Counted from the stretch's first letter, positions 1 through 8,282 are shown. The stretch: 64,000 bases of DNA from Sinomonas albida (GCF_004919045.1 NZ_SWDW01000004.1:62001-126000); one strand, 5' to 3'. Notes: generated by a model not told the origin, from the sequence alone. Numbers and translations are program-made.

Positions 1-1
1 G

Positions 2-544
2 CGCACGCGCGAGCTCGACCACGCCCACGTCGACTTCCTCTCCCGTGTCCGCAACCCGATCGGCGTCAAGCTCGGCCCCGGCGTCTCGGGCGACGACGCC
101 CTGCGCCTCATCGACAAGCTCGACCCCGAGCGCGAGCCCGGCCGCCTCACGTTCATCACGCGCATGGGTGCGAAGAACATCCGCGAGAAGCTTCCCGCGG
201 TCGTCGAGAAGGTCACGGCCTCGGGCGCGAAGGTGCTCTGGGTGACCGATCCCATGCACGGCAACACCGTCACGTCGCGCAACGGCTACAAGACGCGCCG
301 CTTCGACGACGTGGTGGACGAGGTGCGCGGCTTCTTCGAGGTGCACCACGCCCTCGGCACGGTGCCGGGGGGCCTGCACATGGAGATGACGGGCGACGAC
401 GTGGCGGAGTGCCTCGGCGGCTCGGACCCCATCGACGAGGCCGCGTTCGAGGACCGGTACGAGTCGGTGTGCGATCCCCGGCTCAATCACATGCAGTCGC
501 TCGAGATGGCGTTCCTCGTCTCGGAGTCGCTCACCAAGCGCTGA
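2..544 (+). CDS. aroG: Class II DAHP synthase, 3' part (partial)
   Basis: C-terminal 180 residues of 3-deoxy-D-arabino-heptulosonate-7-phosphate synthase, which condenses PEP and erythrose 4-phosphate in the first step of the shikimate pathway in the cytosol. The frame is open from the window edge. It shows the plant/actinobacterial class II signatures RNPIGVKLGP near the start, then WVTDPMHGNT, SRNGYKTR, and GGLHMEMTGDDVAECLGG, which carry metal- and PEP-binding residues. The 5' end lies outside the window. It converges on the kinase gene with a 57-base gap. An aroG next to a PknL-type kinase is the mycobacterial arrangement (Rv2178c near Rv2176). Class and function are confident. Confidence 0.95.
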   Translation, partial: RTRELDHAHVDFLSRVRNPIGVKLGPGVSGDDALRLIDKLDPEREPGRLTFITRMGAKNIREKLPAVVEKVTASGAKVLWVTDPMHGNTVTSRNGYKTRRFDDVVDEVRGFFEVHHALGTVPGGLHMEMTGDDVAECLGGSDPIDEAAFEDRYESVCDPRLNHMQSLEMAFLVSESLTKR

Positions 545-601
545 CCGGCCGAACGCCGACCGCGCAAGCCAACCGCGCGCCGTCGTCCGTCCCGACGTCG
601 G

Positions 602-2596
602 TCAGACGACGGTGAGCGTGATGGTCGAGCCCTCGGGCACGTCCCGGTCGACGGGGTCCTGGGCACGGACCGTGCCGAAGAATCCGCCCAGGACGTTCTG
701 GACCTTGACCGTGAAGCCGAGCTTCTGAAGCGCGTCCTGGGCCGCGCTCACCTGCTGGCCCACGAAGTTGGGCACGTGCACCATGCGCGGGCCCTTCGAG
801 AGCGTGAGCGTGACGGTCGAGCCCCGCGTGAGACTCTGGCCGGCGCCCGGATTCTGGGTGACCACGGATCCGGCCGGAATCGTGCGGTCGAACACGGGGG
901 TGTCGGCCACGGACGGCTTGAAGCCCGCCGCGGTCAGCGCGGCGACAGCGTCAGCCTGCGTCATCCCGACGACCTTGGGGATGGGGATCGGCTGCGGGCC
1001 CTTCGACACCGTGAGGGACACGGGACTCCCGTGCTTGAGCGGGGTCCCCGCGGTCGGATCCTGCGCCATGACGACCCCCGCCGCGACCGTGTCGCTGAAC
1101 GACTCGGTCACGGTGCCGAGCGTCATCTTCGCGTTCGAGAGTGCCTGCTTGGCCGCGTCGATCGGGGTCCCCGTGAGCTGGGCGAGGGGGAAGAGCTCGG
1201 GGCCCTTCGAGACCATGAGCTGGACGCCCTCGAACTTGCGGATCTGGGCGCCGGCCCCCGGCGTGCTCGCGACGATGAGTCCCGCGTTCACGGTGTCGTC
1301 GAACACGTCGTGAGTGGTGAAGCCGAGGCCAGCATCCTGGATGACCGCCTGGGCCTGGGCGACCGTGAGGTTCCTCACCGGTGGCACGGTCGCGAGCGCA
1401 CCGGGGCCGAAGCCGAAGAACCACCCGATCGCTGCCGCGAGGAGAGCGAGGACGACGACGATGGCGAGCCACACGAGGCCCCGTCGCCGGGGATGGCCCT
1501 TGCCGAGCTGGTGGGTGGGGCGCGCGGCCGCGGCGCGCGCAGCGCGATCGGCCTCTTTGGCCTGCCGCTTCTGCTCGCGCGGTCTCGGCGGCTCGTTGCC
1601 TTCGGGCCTCGGCATGACCGAGGTGTGGGACGAGCCGTAGGCCGTGATGACCTCGGTGCCGCGCGGCATGGCCTCCGTCCGATCGCCGGAGAGGCGTTCG
1701 GTGAGCGAGTCGTGGGGGCCGCGGGCGGCCGGCGCACGGTAGTCGAGCTGCGCGTCCGTGAGGGAGAGCCGGATGTCGCGGATCTCGCCCAGCAGGGCAC
1801 CGGCGCTCGGCGGCCGGCCGTTCGGGTCCTTGCGCGTCATCCAGCCCACGAGCTCGTCGAGCTCGGGCGCCAGGCCTGGTGCCCGGTCCGAGGGCGGCGG
1901 GACGTCGCTGTTCACATGCTGGTAGGCCACATGGGTCCGCTCCGGCCCATGGAACGGAAGGCTGCCGGTGAGCATCTCGAACAGCATGATCCCGGTCGAG
2001 TACAGGTCGCTGCGGGCGTCCACCGGCCGGCCAGTGAGCATCTCCGGGGGAATGTATTCGGCGGTCCCGAACAGCGTGTCCGTGACCGACGTCGCGGAGA
2101 GGCTCCGGGCCAGCCCGAAGTCCCCGACCTTGACGCGCCCGTCGTCGGCCAGCAGGACGTTCGCCGGCTTGACGTCGCGGTGGATGATTCCCGCCGTGTG
2201 CGCGGCCGCGAGCCCGTCCACGACCGCGTCGATGAGCGCGAGGGCCTGCTTCGGGGCGAGCGGCCCGGTTTCGTCGAGCAGGTCCCGGAGGGTGCGCCCC
2301 TGGACGTACTCCATGACGAGGTACAGGACGCCGCCGTCCTGACCGCGGTCGAGCATCGACACCACGTGCGGGTGCGAAAGCTGGGCAGCCGCGATGGCCT
2401 CGCGCTCGAAGCGCTCCGCGAAGCTGCGGTCGCGGCTCAGGTGGGGGTGGAGCACCTTGAGGGCCACCCTCCGGCGCAATGACGTGTCCATCGCGAGATA
2501 GACGGTCGCCATGCCCCCCGTCCCGAGCAGCGACAGAACCTCGTAGCGGGCCCCCACGAGGGAGCCGACGAGGCCGTCGGTGTGCTGTCCGTTCAC
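602..2596 (-). CDS. pknL: PASTA-domain Ser/Thr protein kinase (PknL type)
   Basis: Membrane Ser/Thr kinase of 664 residues, expected to sense peptidoglycan fragments and phosphorylate cell-wall and division proteins. The kinase domain covers about residues 15-275: glycine loop LGTGGMATVY, Lys47 in VALKVL, helix-C Glu66, catalytic loop HRDVKPAN with Asp141, and GDFGLA with Asp159. A Ser/Thr-rich, basic juxtamembrane part leads to one membrane span at about 371-395, followed by four extracellular PASTA repeats ending in SKGP-type motifs. Mycobacterial PknL lacks PASTA repeats, so this is closer to the corynebacterial form. The start is GTG, six bases after a TAGGAT hexamer, so the mRNA is probably leaderless. 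The Rv2175c-like gene at 4012 is the likely partner or substrate by synteny. Confidence 0.93.
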   Translation of the reverse strand: MNGQHTDGLVGSLVGARYEVLSLLGTGGMATVYLAMDTSLRRRVALKVLHPHLSRDRSFAERFEREAIAAAQLSHPHVVSMLDRGQDGGVLYLVMEYVQGRTLRDLLDETGPLAPKQALALIDAVVDGLAAAHTAGIIHRDVKPANVLLADDGRVKVGDFGLARSLSATSVTDTLFGTAEYIPPEMLTGRPVDARSDLYSTGIMLFEMLTGSLPFHGPERTHVAYQHVNSDVPPPSDRAPGLAPELDELVGWMTRKDPNGRPPSAGALLGEIRDIRLSLTDAQLDYRAPAARGPHDSLTERLSGDRTEAMPRGTEVITAYGSSHTSVMPRPEGNEPPRPREQKRQAKEADRAARAAAARPTHQLGKGHPRRRGLVWLAIVVVLALLAAAIGWFFGFGPGALATVPPVRNLTVAQAQAVIQDAGLGFTTHDVFDDTVNAGLIVASTPGAGAQIRKFEGVQLMVSKGPELFPLAQLTGTPIDAAKQALSNAKMTLGTVTESFSDTVAAGVVMAQDPTAGTPLKHGSPVSLTVSKGPQPIPIPKVVGMTQADAVAALTAAGFKPSVADTPVFDRTIPAGSVVTQNPGAGQSLTRGSTVTLTLSKGPRMVHVPNFVGQQVSAAQDALQKLGFTVKVQNVLGGFFGTVRAQDPVDRDVPEGSTITLTVV

Positions 2597-2602
2597 CCTA
2601 CG

Positions 2603-2608
2603 ATCCTA
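2603..2608 (-). promoter_or_regulatory. -10 element (TAGGAT), leaderless kinase start
   Basis: TAGGAT on the minus strand is followed by six bases and then the GTG start of the PASTA kinase, so transcription would begin on the start codon. This gives the kinase its own promoter although the LysM gene lies upstream on the same strand. No convincing -35 element was seen. Confidence 0.55.
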
Positions 2609-2657
2609 TGCCGCCCGCCTCTGAGCGGCGCTGAGGCGAGGGCCGTACGGCGAGGTG

Positions 2658-3830
2658 TCAGTGGAACAGTGCCATGTCGGCGGTGACTGCCTTGACGTAG
2701 TCCTTCGTGTCGTCGAACATCCCGCGCTTCGCAACGGAGGTCTGCCCCTGGTAGTAGCTCGCGATCGCGGTCTTCTGGTCCGGGGTTGCGGCGGCGAGGG
2801 CGCGCAGGACCGCGACGCCTGCAGTCGCGTTGTCGCGGGGATCGAGCGGGTTGAGCGTGCGCCCCACGAGGGCCGAGGCCCAGGCCGCGGTCGACGGCAC
2901 GATCTGCATCGCGCCGATTGCGTTCGCCGGGGAGACGGCCCGCTGGTTGAAACCGGACTCGTGGTAGGCGATGGCCTGGGCGAGGACGGGATCCACGCCC
3001 ATGGTCCGGGCCGTGTCCGCGACGATCTGCCGCATCTGGTCCCTCGAGGGGACGGGCGCCGCGTTCAGAAGGCGCTTGTTGTCATTGGCCGAGGCCACGA
3101 CGGCGTCCGGGTACGTGAAGCCCAGGAAGGACTTGTCCACGAGCGGCTTGGGTGCCCCGGCAGAGGCCGGGGTCACCGCGGACGCGGGGCTTACCACCGG
3201 GGCTGGCGGGGCCGGGAGCTTGAGGGAACGGCCCGCGTAGATCACGGAGGAGAGGCTCAGGCCATTGGCAGCGAGGAGATCGCCCATGGGCACCTTGAGC
3301 TTGGCCGAGATGCTGTAGAGCGTGTCTCCCGGCTTGATCTGGTAGCTCCCTGCGGTCTGCGGAGCCGGAGCCGGAGCCGGTGCGGGGTCCGCGGCGGGCG
3401 CGGGGGCTGGCGCCGGTGCGCCCGTGAGCCGCAGCTTCTGGCCCGGGAAGATGAGCGAGCTGGGCTGAAGGCCGTTGAGTTTCAGCACGTCGTGCCAATC
3501 GAGCCCATAGCGCGAAGCGATGCCGATAACCGTGTCCCCGCTCGCGACGGTGTAGTCGGACCGGGCCTGCGGGGCTTCGGGGACCACCTCGGGCGCGAGG
3601 CGCGAGGGAACGAGTGCGGCGATCTCCGAGGCGGGGACGACGTCGGCCTGCCTGGTGCTCTCAGGGACGACGGCGCCGGCACCTTGGACATGGGCGGGCG
3701 CGGGCTCGGCGATGGCTGGCTGGGCGAGGGCCAGCGATGAAAGGACAACCGCCGGAAGGGTCGCCGTCGTAACGGCGACCGCGGGCAGCATGGCCTTGGC
3801 CCCGGGCTGAGCGTTGCGGATGGCCGACAT
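2658..3830 (-). CDS. Secreted LysM lytic transglycosylase
   Basis: Predicted exported peptidoglycan-binding muramidase/transglycosylase of 390 residues. The N terminus has a long signal-like segment (hydrophobic up to about residue 40, AIAEPA-like cleavage region). Two LysM domains follow: one begins at DYTVASGDTV, the other at SYQIKPGDTL, separated by a Pro/Ala linker. The C-terminal third is an SLT-type lysozyme fold with AYHESGFNQRAVSP (catalytic Glu in HESG), then GAMQIVPSTA and NATAGVAVL. ATG start with GGAGG at 3838-3842. Three exact GTCACA repeats at 9-base spacing lie just upstream, suggesting control by the MtrAB cell-wall system. The gene precedes the PASTA kinase, which fits joint wall remodelling. 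Substrate specificity is inferred from domains. Confidence 0.9.
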   Translation of the reverse strand: MSAIRNAQPGAKAMLPAVAVTTATLPAVVLSSLALAQPAIAEPAPAHVQGAGAVVPESTRQADVVPASEIAALVPSRLAPEVVPEAPQARSDYTVASGDTVIGIASRYGLDWHDVLKLNGLQPSSLIFPGQKLRLTGAPAPAPAPAADPAPAPAPAPQTAGSYQIKPGDTLYSISAKLKVPMGDLLAANGLSLSSVIYAGRSLKLPAPPAPVVSPASAVTPASAGAPKPLVDKSFLGFTYPDAVVASANDNKRLLNAAPVPSRDQMRQIVADTARTMGVDPVLAQAIAYHESGFNQRAVSPANAIGAMQIVPSTAAWASALVGRTLNPLDPRDNATAGVAVLRALAAATPDQKTAIASYYQGQTSVAKRGMFDDTKDYVKAVTADMALFH

Positions 3831-3843
3831 GACAAGTCCTCCG

Positions 3844-3867
3844 TGTGACGGTTGTGACTAATGTGAC
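3844..3867 (-). promoter_or_regulatory. Triple GTCACA direct repeat, candidate MtrA operator
   Basis: On the minus strand GTCACA occurs at 3867-3862, 3858-3853 and 3849-3844, exactly 9 bases apart, directly ahead of the ribosome binding site of the LysM gene. A fourth GTCACA lies at 3904-3899. Mycobacterial MtrA binds direct repeats of a GTCACA-type 9-mer, so an MtrA operator is the best reading. Binding is inferred. Confidence 0.5.
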
Positions 3868-4011
3868 TGGAGCGATGACATAACACTCACGATACATATG
3901 TGACTCGAGTGAATCTCTCACGGATCAGTCACGAGCACAAGGCGCGGGCACGCGCGAAGGTTCTCATGCGCCGACTAGGAGCGACCGCAGGGTCCGTGGC
4001 ACGCTTGACGC

Positions 4012-4365
4012 GTGAGTGAAATTGAACAGATGGTGTCCGAGTGGCTTCCGCTGCCCGACGTCGCAGAGCAGCTTGGCTGCAAGATCACCAAGGTGCACGG
4101 CCTTCTCGACGAGCGCGCCCTCGTCGCACTGAAGGTGGGGGAGCGAAACATCAGATCAGTTCCCGCGCTCTTCCTCGACGGCGATCACGTGGTCGACAGC
4201 CTCAAGGGCACCATCGCGGTGCTCGCGGATGCCGGGTTCTCCGACGAAGAGCTGATCGCGTGGCTGTTCACGCCGGACGAGTCGCTCAGGGGCCGGCCGA
4301 TCGACGCGCTCCGCGAGGGACGCAAGACGGAGATTCGGCGCCGCGCGCAGATTCTCGCCTGGTAG
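4012..4365 (+). CDS. Rv2175c-family DNA-binding protein
   Basis: Protein of 117 residues matching the actinobacterial Rv2175c family: an N-terminal winged/MerR-like helix-turn-helix segment (WLPLPDVAEQLGCKITKVH) and a C-terminal domain containing LFLDGDHVVDSLKGT and DEELIAWLFTPDESL. In M. tuberculosis the family member is a DNA-binding protein phosphorylated by PknL, and here the PASTA kinase gene sits one gene away, so the partnership is probably conserved. The GTG start gives the family N terminus MSEIEQM. No strong ribosome binding site is visible and a leaderless start is possible. It is divergent from the LysM gene and convergent with the prenyl synthase gene (36-base gap). Confidence 0.88.
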   Translation: MSEIEQMVSEWLPLPDVAEQLGCKITKVHGLLDERALVALKVGERNIRSVPALFLDGDHVVDSLKGTIAVLADAGFSDEELIAWLFTPDESLRGRPIDALREGRKTEIRRRAQILAW

Positions 4366-4401
4366 CCCGCGGAGTCGGCTTCTCGGCTGAAGGGGCCGAG
4401 C

Positions 4402-5532
4402 TCAGGCGGCGCGCTGCACCGCGGAAAGGCCGAGGCTGCGCAGCGCCGCGCGCACGTCGGCGGGGAGGTGCAGATCCTCGAGGGCGTCGAAGGCCCGGCC
4501 CGAGAGACCTTCGATGAGGTCCTCGGTGGCGGCCAGGGCCCCGCTCTCGCTGATCACGCCGCGGAGCCGCTCGACGTCGTCGTCGCTCAGGTCCTGGCGA
4601 CCCAGGCTCCGCTCGAGCAGCGCGGCGCCCTCCGCCGTCGCCCGTTCGAGCGCGAACGCGACGAGCACGGTGCGCTTGCCCTCCCGCAGGTCGTCGCCGG
4701 CTGGCTTGCCCGTGGTCTGCGGATCGCCGAAGACGCCCAGGACGTCGTCGCGGAGCTGGAACGCTTCGCCGAGGGGGAGCGAGAAGCGCGAATAGGCGGC
4801 CAGGAGGGCGTCGTCCGCCCCGGCAAGCGCTCCGCCGATGCCGAGCGGGTGCTCGGTCGAGTACTTCGCCGACTTGTAGCGGATCACGTTCGCCGCCGCG
4901 GCGACCGCTTCGCTGCGGGCCCGGCTCGGCCCGGCTACTTCCTCGAGGATGTCGAGGTACTGGCCCGCCATGACCTCGGCCCGCATGGTGTTGAAGATGC
5001 GGCGCGCTGATGTCCCCGACGCGGCGGCTGCCCCGATTCCCGTGAACGCCTCTTCGCTGAACGAGAGGCACAGGTCGCCGGTCAGGATGGCGGCGGCCTG
5101 GCCGAAGCGCTCCTCGTCGAGCGCCCAGCCGCGGTCCCGGTGGAGTTGGCCGAAGCGTCGGTGCACGCTGGGGCCCCCGCGCCGGATGTCGGATCGATCG
5201 ATGATGTCGTCGTGGATGAGGGCCGCGCCCTGGAAGAGCTCGAGCGCGGCGCCGGCCCGAACGGCCTCGTCGCCGAGGCGGCTTCCGCCGGCACCACGCC
5301 AGCCCCAGTAGCACAGGAGGGCGCGCAGGCGCTTGCCGCCGGTCACGAGTCCCGTGATGGCGTCCATGAGCGGCGCGACATCGGGGGAGACCGCGGCCAT
5401 CGCCTCGCTCTGGGCCGCGAGGAAGCGGTCGAGCTGGACCGCGAGTGCGTCGCGGTAGGCCGTCTGCTCGTGCCGCGTCTCCTCGTCGAGCGTCGCTCCG
5501 TGCTGCTGGGGGCGGGCGTGGTCGTCGGACAT
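4402..5532 (-). CDS. Polyprenyl diphosphate synthase
   Basis: Trans-isoprenyl diphosphate synthase of 376 residues that elongates allylic diphosphates with IPP, feeding quinone side chains, carotenoids or lipid carriers. Both aspartate-rich metal-binding motifs are present: HDDIIDRSD with the adjacent RRGGPSVHRRF, and FQLRDDVLGVFGD in the second half, followed by KPAGDDLREGKRT. The N terminus (about 25 residues) is polar and variable. Length fits actinobacterial GGPP/IdsA-type enzymes, and an idsA2 gene occupies a similar place in mycobacteria. Product chain length cannot be read with confidence. It lies three bases downstream of the lipoprotein gene on the same strand, so the two are probably cotranscribed. 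Confidence 0.93.
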   Translation of the reverse strand: MSDDHARPQQHGATLDEETRHEQTAYRDALAVQLDRFLAAQSEAMAAVSPDVAPLMDAITGLVTGGKRLRALLCYWGWRGAGGSRLGDEAVRAGAALELFQGAALIHDDIIDRSDIRRGGPSVHRRFGQLHRDRGWALDEERFGQAAAILTGDLCLSFSEEAFTGIGAAAASGTSARRIFNTMRAEVMAGQYLDILEEVAGPSRARSEAVAAAANVIRYKSAKYSTEHPLGIGGALAGADDALLAAYSRFSLPLGEAFQLRDDVLGVFGDPQTTGKPAGDDLREGKRTVLVAFALERATAEGAALLERSLGRQDLSDDDVERLRGVISESGALAATEDLIEGLSGRAFDALEDLHLPADVRAALRSLGLSAVQRAA

Positions 5533-5534
5533 GG

Positions 5535-6071
5535 CTACTTGATGGTCCCGGGGGCCACCGAGGCGCCGACGGTGAACGTCGTGCGTCCGTTCACGACGAC
5601 GACCGCGACGTTCACGGTCTCCTTGCCGCCCGAGCGGACGAAGTCCTGGCTGTCCGTCGTTCCGACCTTGGTCTTCGCGGCGGCGGTGAAGCCCTGGCCG
5701 GTGAACTGGCCCGCATAGTAGTCGAGGATCTGATCAGAGGTGGCCGAGGTCGAGGCCACGAGCGATGCCGTCTGGGGGTTGGCCGTGGCGTCATAGCTCG
5801 TCTGGAGCGTCGTGGCTCCCGGCATGATCGGGACCACCTTCTGGGGGAAGCCCGGCACGAGGGCGTTCACGGTCGCCGACGCGGAGCCCGACGGCGCGGA
5901 GCTGACCGAGGCGCTTGCGCTGGCGGAGGACGACGGCGACGCCGCGGCCGAAGTCTGCGCGGGGCTCGACGACGGGCTGCTGCTGGCTTGGGCCGAGCAG
6001 CCCACGAGGGCGAGAACGGCAAGGGCCACCCCCGGGATCAGGCCTCCACGGTTCCTCAAGTTGACTGGCAC
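5535..6071 (-). CDS. Putative lipoprotein, unknown function
   Basis: Secreted lipoprotein of 178 residues. The N terminus has a short basic region, a hydrophobic segment and a lipobox ALVGC with Cys25 as the lipidated residue. A Ser/Ala-rich low-complexity linker follows, then a folded C-terminal part with QILDYYAGQFTGQGFTAA and VNVAVVVVNGRTTF. I do not recognise the family. The GTG at 6071 is chosen because GGAGG lies six bases before it; an in-frame GTG at 6086 would place that ribosome binding site inside the gene. The gene heads a probable two-gene unit with the prenyl synthase. Its mRNA may start with a strong hairpin (6114-6141). Confidence 0.8.
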   Translation of the reverse strand: MPVNLRNRGGLIPGVALAVLALVGCSAQASSSPSSSPAQTSAAASPSSSASASASVSSAPSGSASATVNALVPGFPQKVVPIMPGATTLQTSYDATANPQTASLVASTSATSDQILDYYAGQFTGQGFTAAAKTKVGTTDSQDFVRSGGKETVNVAVVVVNGRTTFTVGASVAPGTIK

Positions 6072-6113
6072 TCGTATCCTCCACACATTCGTTTCGTTCA
6101 GTCGTCTCGTTGT

Positions 6114-6141
6114 GGCTCGGCCCTGCCGTCAGGGCCGAGCC
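6114..6141 (-). repeat. Perfect 12-bp hairpin in divergent intergenic region
   Basis: GGCTCGGCCCTG and its exact complement are separated by the tetraloop CCGT. The hairpin lies between two divergent genes, so it is not a terminator for either. On the minus strand a TAGACT hexamer (6155-6150) would start transcription just at its edge, making it a 5'-terminal stem-loop of the lipoprotein mRNA. Confidence 0.6.
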
Positions 6142-6149
6142 CCCGGTCA

Positions 6150-6155
6150 AGTCTA
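6150..6155 (-). promoter_or_regulatory. Candidate -10 (TAGACT) for lipoprotein operon
   Basis: TAGACT on the minus strand lies about 80 bases upstream of the lipoprotein start and 8 bases upstream of the 12-bp hairpin. It is the same hexamer used by leaderless genes elsewhere in the window. No clear -35 element. Confidence 0.35.
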
Positions 6156-6208
6156 GGGGGCGGCGCAGGGCACGGCTCAGCTGGCTCCGGTCGGAAGCGC
6201 CCGCCGCC

Positions 6209-6214
6209 TAGTAT
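6209..6214 (+). promoter_or_regulatory. -10 element (TAGTAT), leaderless dinB start
   Basis: TAGTAT is followed by six bases and the GTG of dinB, and no ribosome binding site precedes the GTG. A leaderless transcript is the simplest reading. No LexA box was recognised nearby. Confidence 0.55.
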
Positions 6215-6220
6215 GGATAG

Positions 6221-7501
6221 GTGGAGAACCGAGATCCGGCGAAACCCGGCGAGACGCTCGACGTGCTGCGCCGGCGCGGGATCCTCCACGTCGATATGGA
6301 CGCCTTCTTCGTGGGCGTCGAGGAGCGGGAGCGGCCGGAACTCCGCGACCGGCTGGTGATCGTGGGCTTTCCCTCCGACCGCTCGGTGGTGCTCTCTGCC
6401 AGCTACAAGGCGCGCGCCTATGGCGTGCGGAGCGCCATGCCCATGTCGGCGGCACTGCGGCTGTGCCCTCGGGCGATCGTCGTGGAGCCGCGGCACTCCC
6501 TCTACTACAGCGTTTCCCGCGAGCTCATGGCCCTCCTGCGCGAGTTCACCGACCTCGTCGAGCCGCTGAGCGTCGATGAGGCGTTCCTCGACGTCTCTGG
6601 CGCCGTCCGGCGTCTCGGTCCTCCCGAACAGATCGCTGCGTCCATCAAGTCGGCGGTTCGCTCGCGGCTCGGGCTGACGGCGTCCGTGGGTGTCGCGTCG
6701 ACCAAGTTCGTGGCCAAGATCGCCTCGACCCGGAGCAAGCCGGACGGCCTCCTCGTCATCCGGCCCGAGGACACGGTTTCCTTCCTCCATTCGCTCCCAG
6801 TCGAAGCGCTGTGGGGGATCGGCGGCAAGACCGCCGAGGTGCTCGCGCGGCTCGGAGTCCACACGGTCGCGGATCTGGCCCACACCCCGGACTCGACGCT
6901 CCAGCGGACGCTCGGCGCTCCGGGGCTCCATGCGAAGGCCCTCAGCTGGGGCCTCGACGATCGCCGCGTCACGCCCGAGCGCGAAGAGAAGAGCGTCGGC
7001 GCGGAGGAGACTTTCTCTGTCGACGTGTCCGAGGACGAGCCCCTGCGGCGCGAGCTTCTCCGCCTCGCCCACCGGATCGCCGTCCGCATGCGGTCGGCGG
7101 GGGTCCAGGCGGGGACGGTCGCGCTCAAGCTCCGCTACGCCGACTTCTCCACTCTGTCGAGATCACGGGCGTTGACCGTTCCGACCGACTCCGCCCACGT
7201 GCTCTACGAAGAGGGGATGCGACTCCTCGCTGGCCTGGGGGAGCGCCCCCAGAGCGTCCGGCTCATCGGGCTCCGGGGGGAGCGGCTCTCCCGCGGCGGG
7301 GGAGCGGTCCAGCTGAGCCTTGAGCGGCGGGATGACAACTGGCGCACCGCCGAACAGACCCTCGACGCGGTGACGGCGCGGTTCGGGAATTCGTCCCTAC
7401 GTCCCGCCAGCCTGCTGGACGACGGCGGCGAGCGTCGCCGCCCGTCGGGGCCGTCCGACGGGCATCCGCCGCCCCGGGGACGTTCGGCCCCTTTTGGTTG
7501 A
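6221..7501 (+). CDS. dinB: DNA polymerase IV (Y family)
   Basis: Error-prone translesion polymerase of 426 residues. The palm has HVDMDAFFVGVEERERPEL (metal Asp in VDMDAFF), SASYKARAYGVRSAMP in the fingers, and LSVDEAFLDVSG, which holds the second catalytic acidic pair. SVGVASTKFVAKIAS and the helix-hairpin-helix region ALWGIGGKTAEVLARLG follow, then the little-finger domain starting near FSVDVSEDE. No beta-clamp motif is obvious in the Arg/Pro-rich last 30 residues. The GTG start lies six bases after TAGTAT. It is divergent from the lipoprotein gene, with its own promoter. Family assignment is confident; lesion specificity is unknown. Confidence 0.95.
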   Translation: MENRDPAKPGETLDVLRRRGILHVDMDAFFVGVEERERPELRDRLVIVGFPSDRSVVLSASYKARAYGVRSAMPMSAALRLCPRAIVVEPRHSLYYSVSRELMALLREFTDLVEPLSVDEAFLDVSGAVRRLGPPEQIAASIKSAVRSRLGLTASVGVASTKFVAKIASTRSKPDGLLVIRPEDTVSFLHSLPVEALWGIGGKTAEVLARLGVHTVADLAHTPDSTLQRTLGAPGLHAKALSWGLDDRRVTPEREEKSVGAEETFSVDVSEDEPLRRELLRLAHRIAVRMRSAGVQAGTVALKLRYADFSTLSRSRALTVPTDSAHVLYEEGMRLLAGLGERPQSVRLIGLRGERLSRGGGAVQLSLERRDDNWRTAEQTLDAVTARFGNSSLRPASLLDDGGERRRPSGPSDGHPPPRGRSAPFG

Positions 7502-7691
7502 CGGGCCGTGGGCATATCCTTAAAAGACCTTGAATATCGGTGAAAGCATCGTATCGGCGGGCAGCCGGAGAGCCTCACGGACGGGCAGCCTGCTCGTCGG
7601 GACCCGTCAGATGCTCGCGGAACTGGACGTCGGTCCGATGCGTTGTGCTGATGGCGGCAGTGTCCGTCGCAGCAAGCATGAAGGAGTCGCG

Positions 7692-8057
7692 ATGCCTCTC
7701 TCCGAGCACGAACAGAAGATGCTCGAGCAGCTTGAGAAGCAGCTGCACGAGGAAGACCCCAAGTTCGCTGACTCCATGGGCGCCGATGCGCTGCGTCGGT
7801 TCTCCACGCGCCACATCGTCCTCGGAGTTTTGGGCGTTATTGTCGGGCTTCTGGTTCTGCTCTTCGGTGGGGTTCAATTCTCGAACGTCTTCGTCGGGGT
7901 CCTCGGCTTCCTCATCATGGGCGCGAGTGTCTATTACGGGACGCTTCGCGGCGCGCGGCGGATGCGCGCGCCCCGCAAGGGCGGCGCAGCTCCGAAGGCC
8001 GGGTTCCTGGCGCGGCTCGAGGCGCGGTGGGACGAGCGGCGTCGCGAGCAGGGCTGA
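7692..8057 (+). CDS. DUF3040 membrane protein
   Basis: Actinobacterial DUF3040 family protein of 121 residues. It begins with the signature MPLSEHEQKMLEQLEKQL and EDPKFADSMG, has two adjacent membrane segments at about residues 37-57 and 61-81 (IVLGVLGVIVGLLVLLFGGV, then FVGVLGFLIMGASVYYG), and ends in a basic tail. The start is ATG with AAGGAG five bases upstream. Homologues lie just before mraZ in mycobacteria (Rv2169c) and other actinobacteria, as here. Function is unknown; the link to the division cluster rests only on position. A weak upstream promoter may be TTGAAT (7530-7535) with TATCGG (7552-7557). Confidence 0.88.
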   Translation: MPLSEHEQKMLEQLEKQLHEEDPKFADSMGADALRRFSTRHIVLGVLGVIVGLLVLLFGGVQFSNVFVGVLGFLIMGASVYYGTLRGARRMRAPRKGGAAPKAGFLARLEARWDERRREQG

Positions 8058-8123
8058 ACACCCCCACTCTCCTCCACGGCAACACGTCCGAATCCGCCCA
8101 CTTTCCTCCCCAGACCACCTCAG

Positions 8124-8144
8124 GGACCCGCTGACAGCGGGTCC
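8124..8144 (+). terminator. Hairpin after DUF3040 gene
   Basis: A perfect 9-bp stem, GGACCCGCT with loop GAC, 67 bases past the stop codon. It is followed by a mixed rather than pure T tract (TGGGTCATTT). Confidence 0.55.
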
Positions 8145-8214
8145 TGGGTCATTTAAGGGCCCTGAGCCGCGTTCCGTCTTCCTTTTCCCGCCCTGAACCA
8201 TCCACTTCCCACCA

Positions 8215-8249
8215 CCCCGGCTCTCGCCCGAGATCCCGGGGTTTTTTCT
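8215..8249 (+). terminator. Rho-independent terminator
   Basis: CCCCGG pairs with CCGGGG around an inner CTCG/CGAG stem and is followed by six T residues. It insulates the dcw promoter from upstream transcription. Confidence 0.75.
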
Positions 8250-8282
8250 TTGTCCGCGTGGGAGATAACACGTCGTGTCGCG

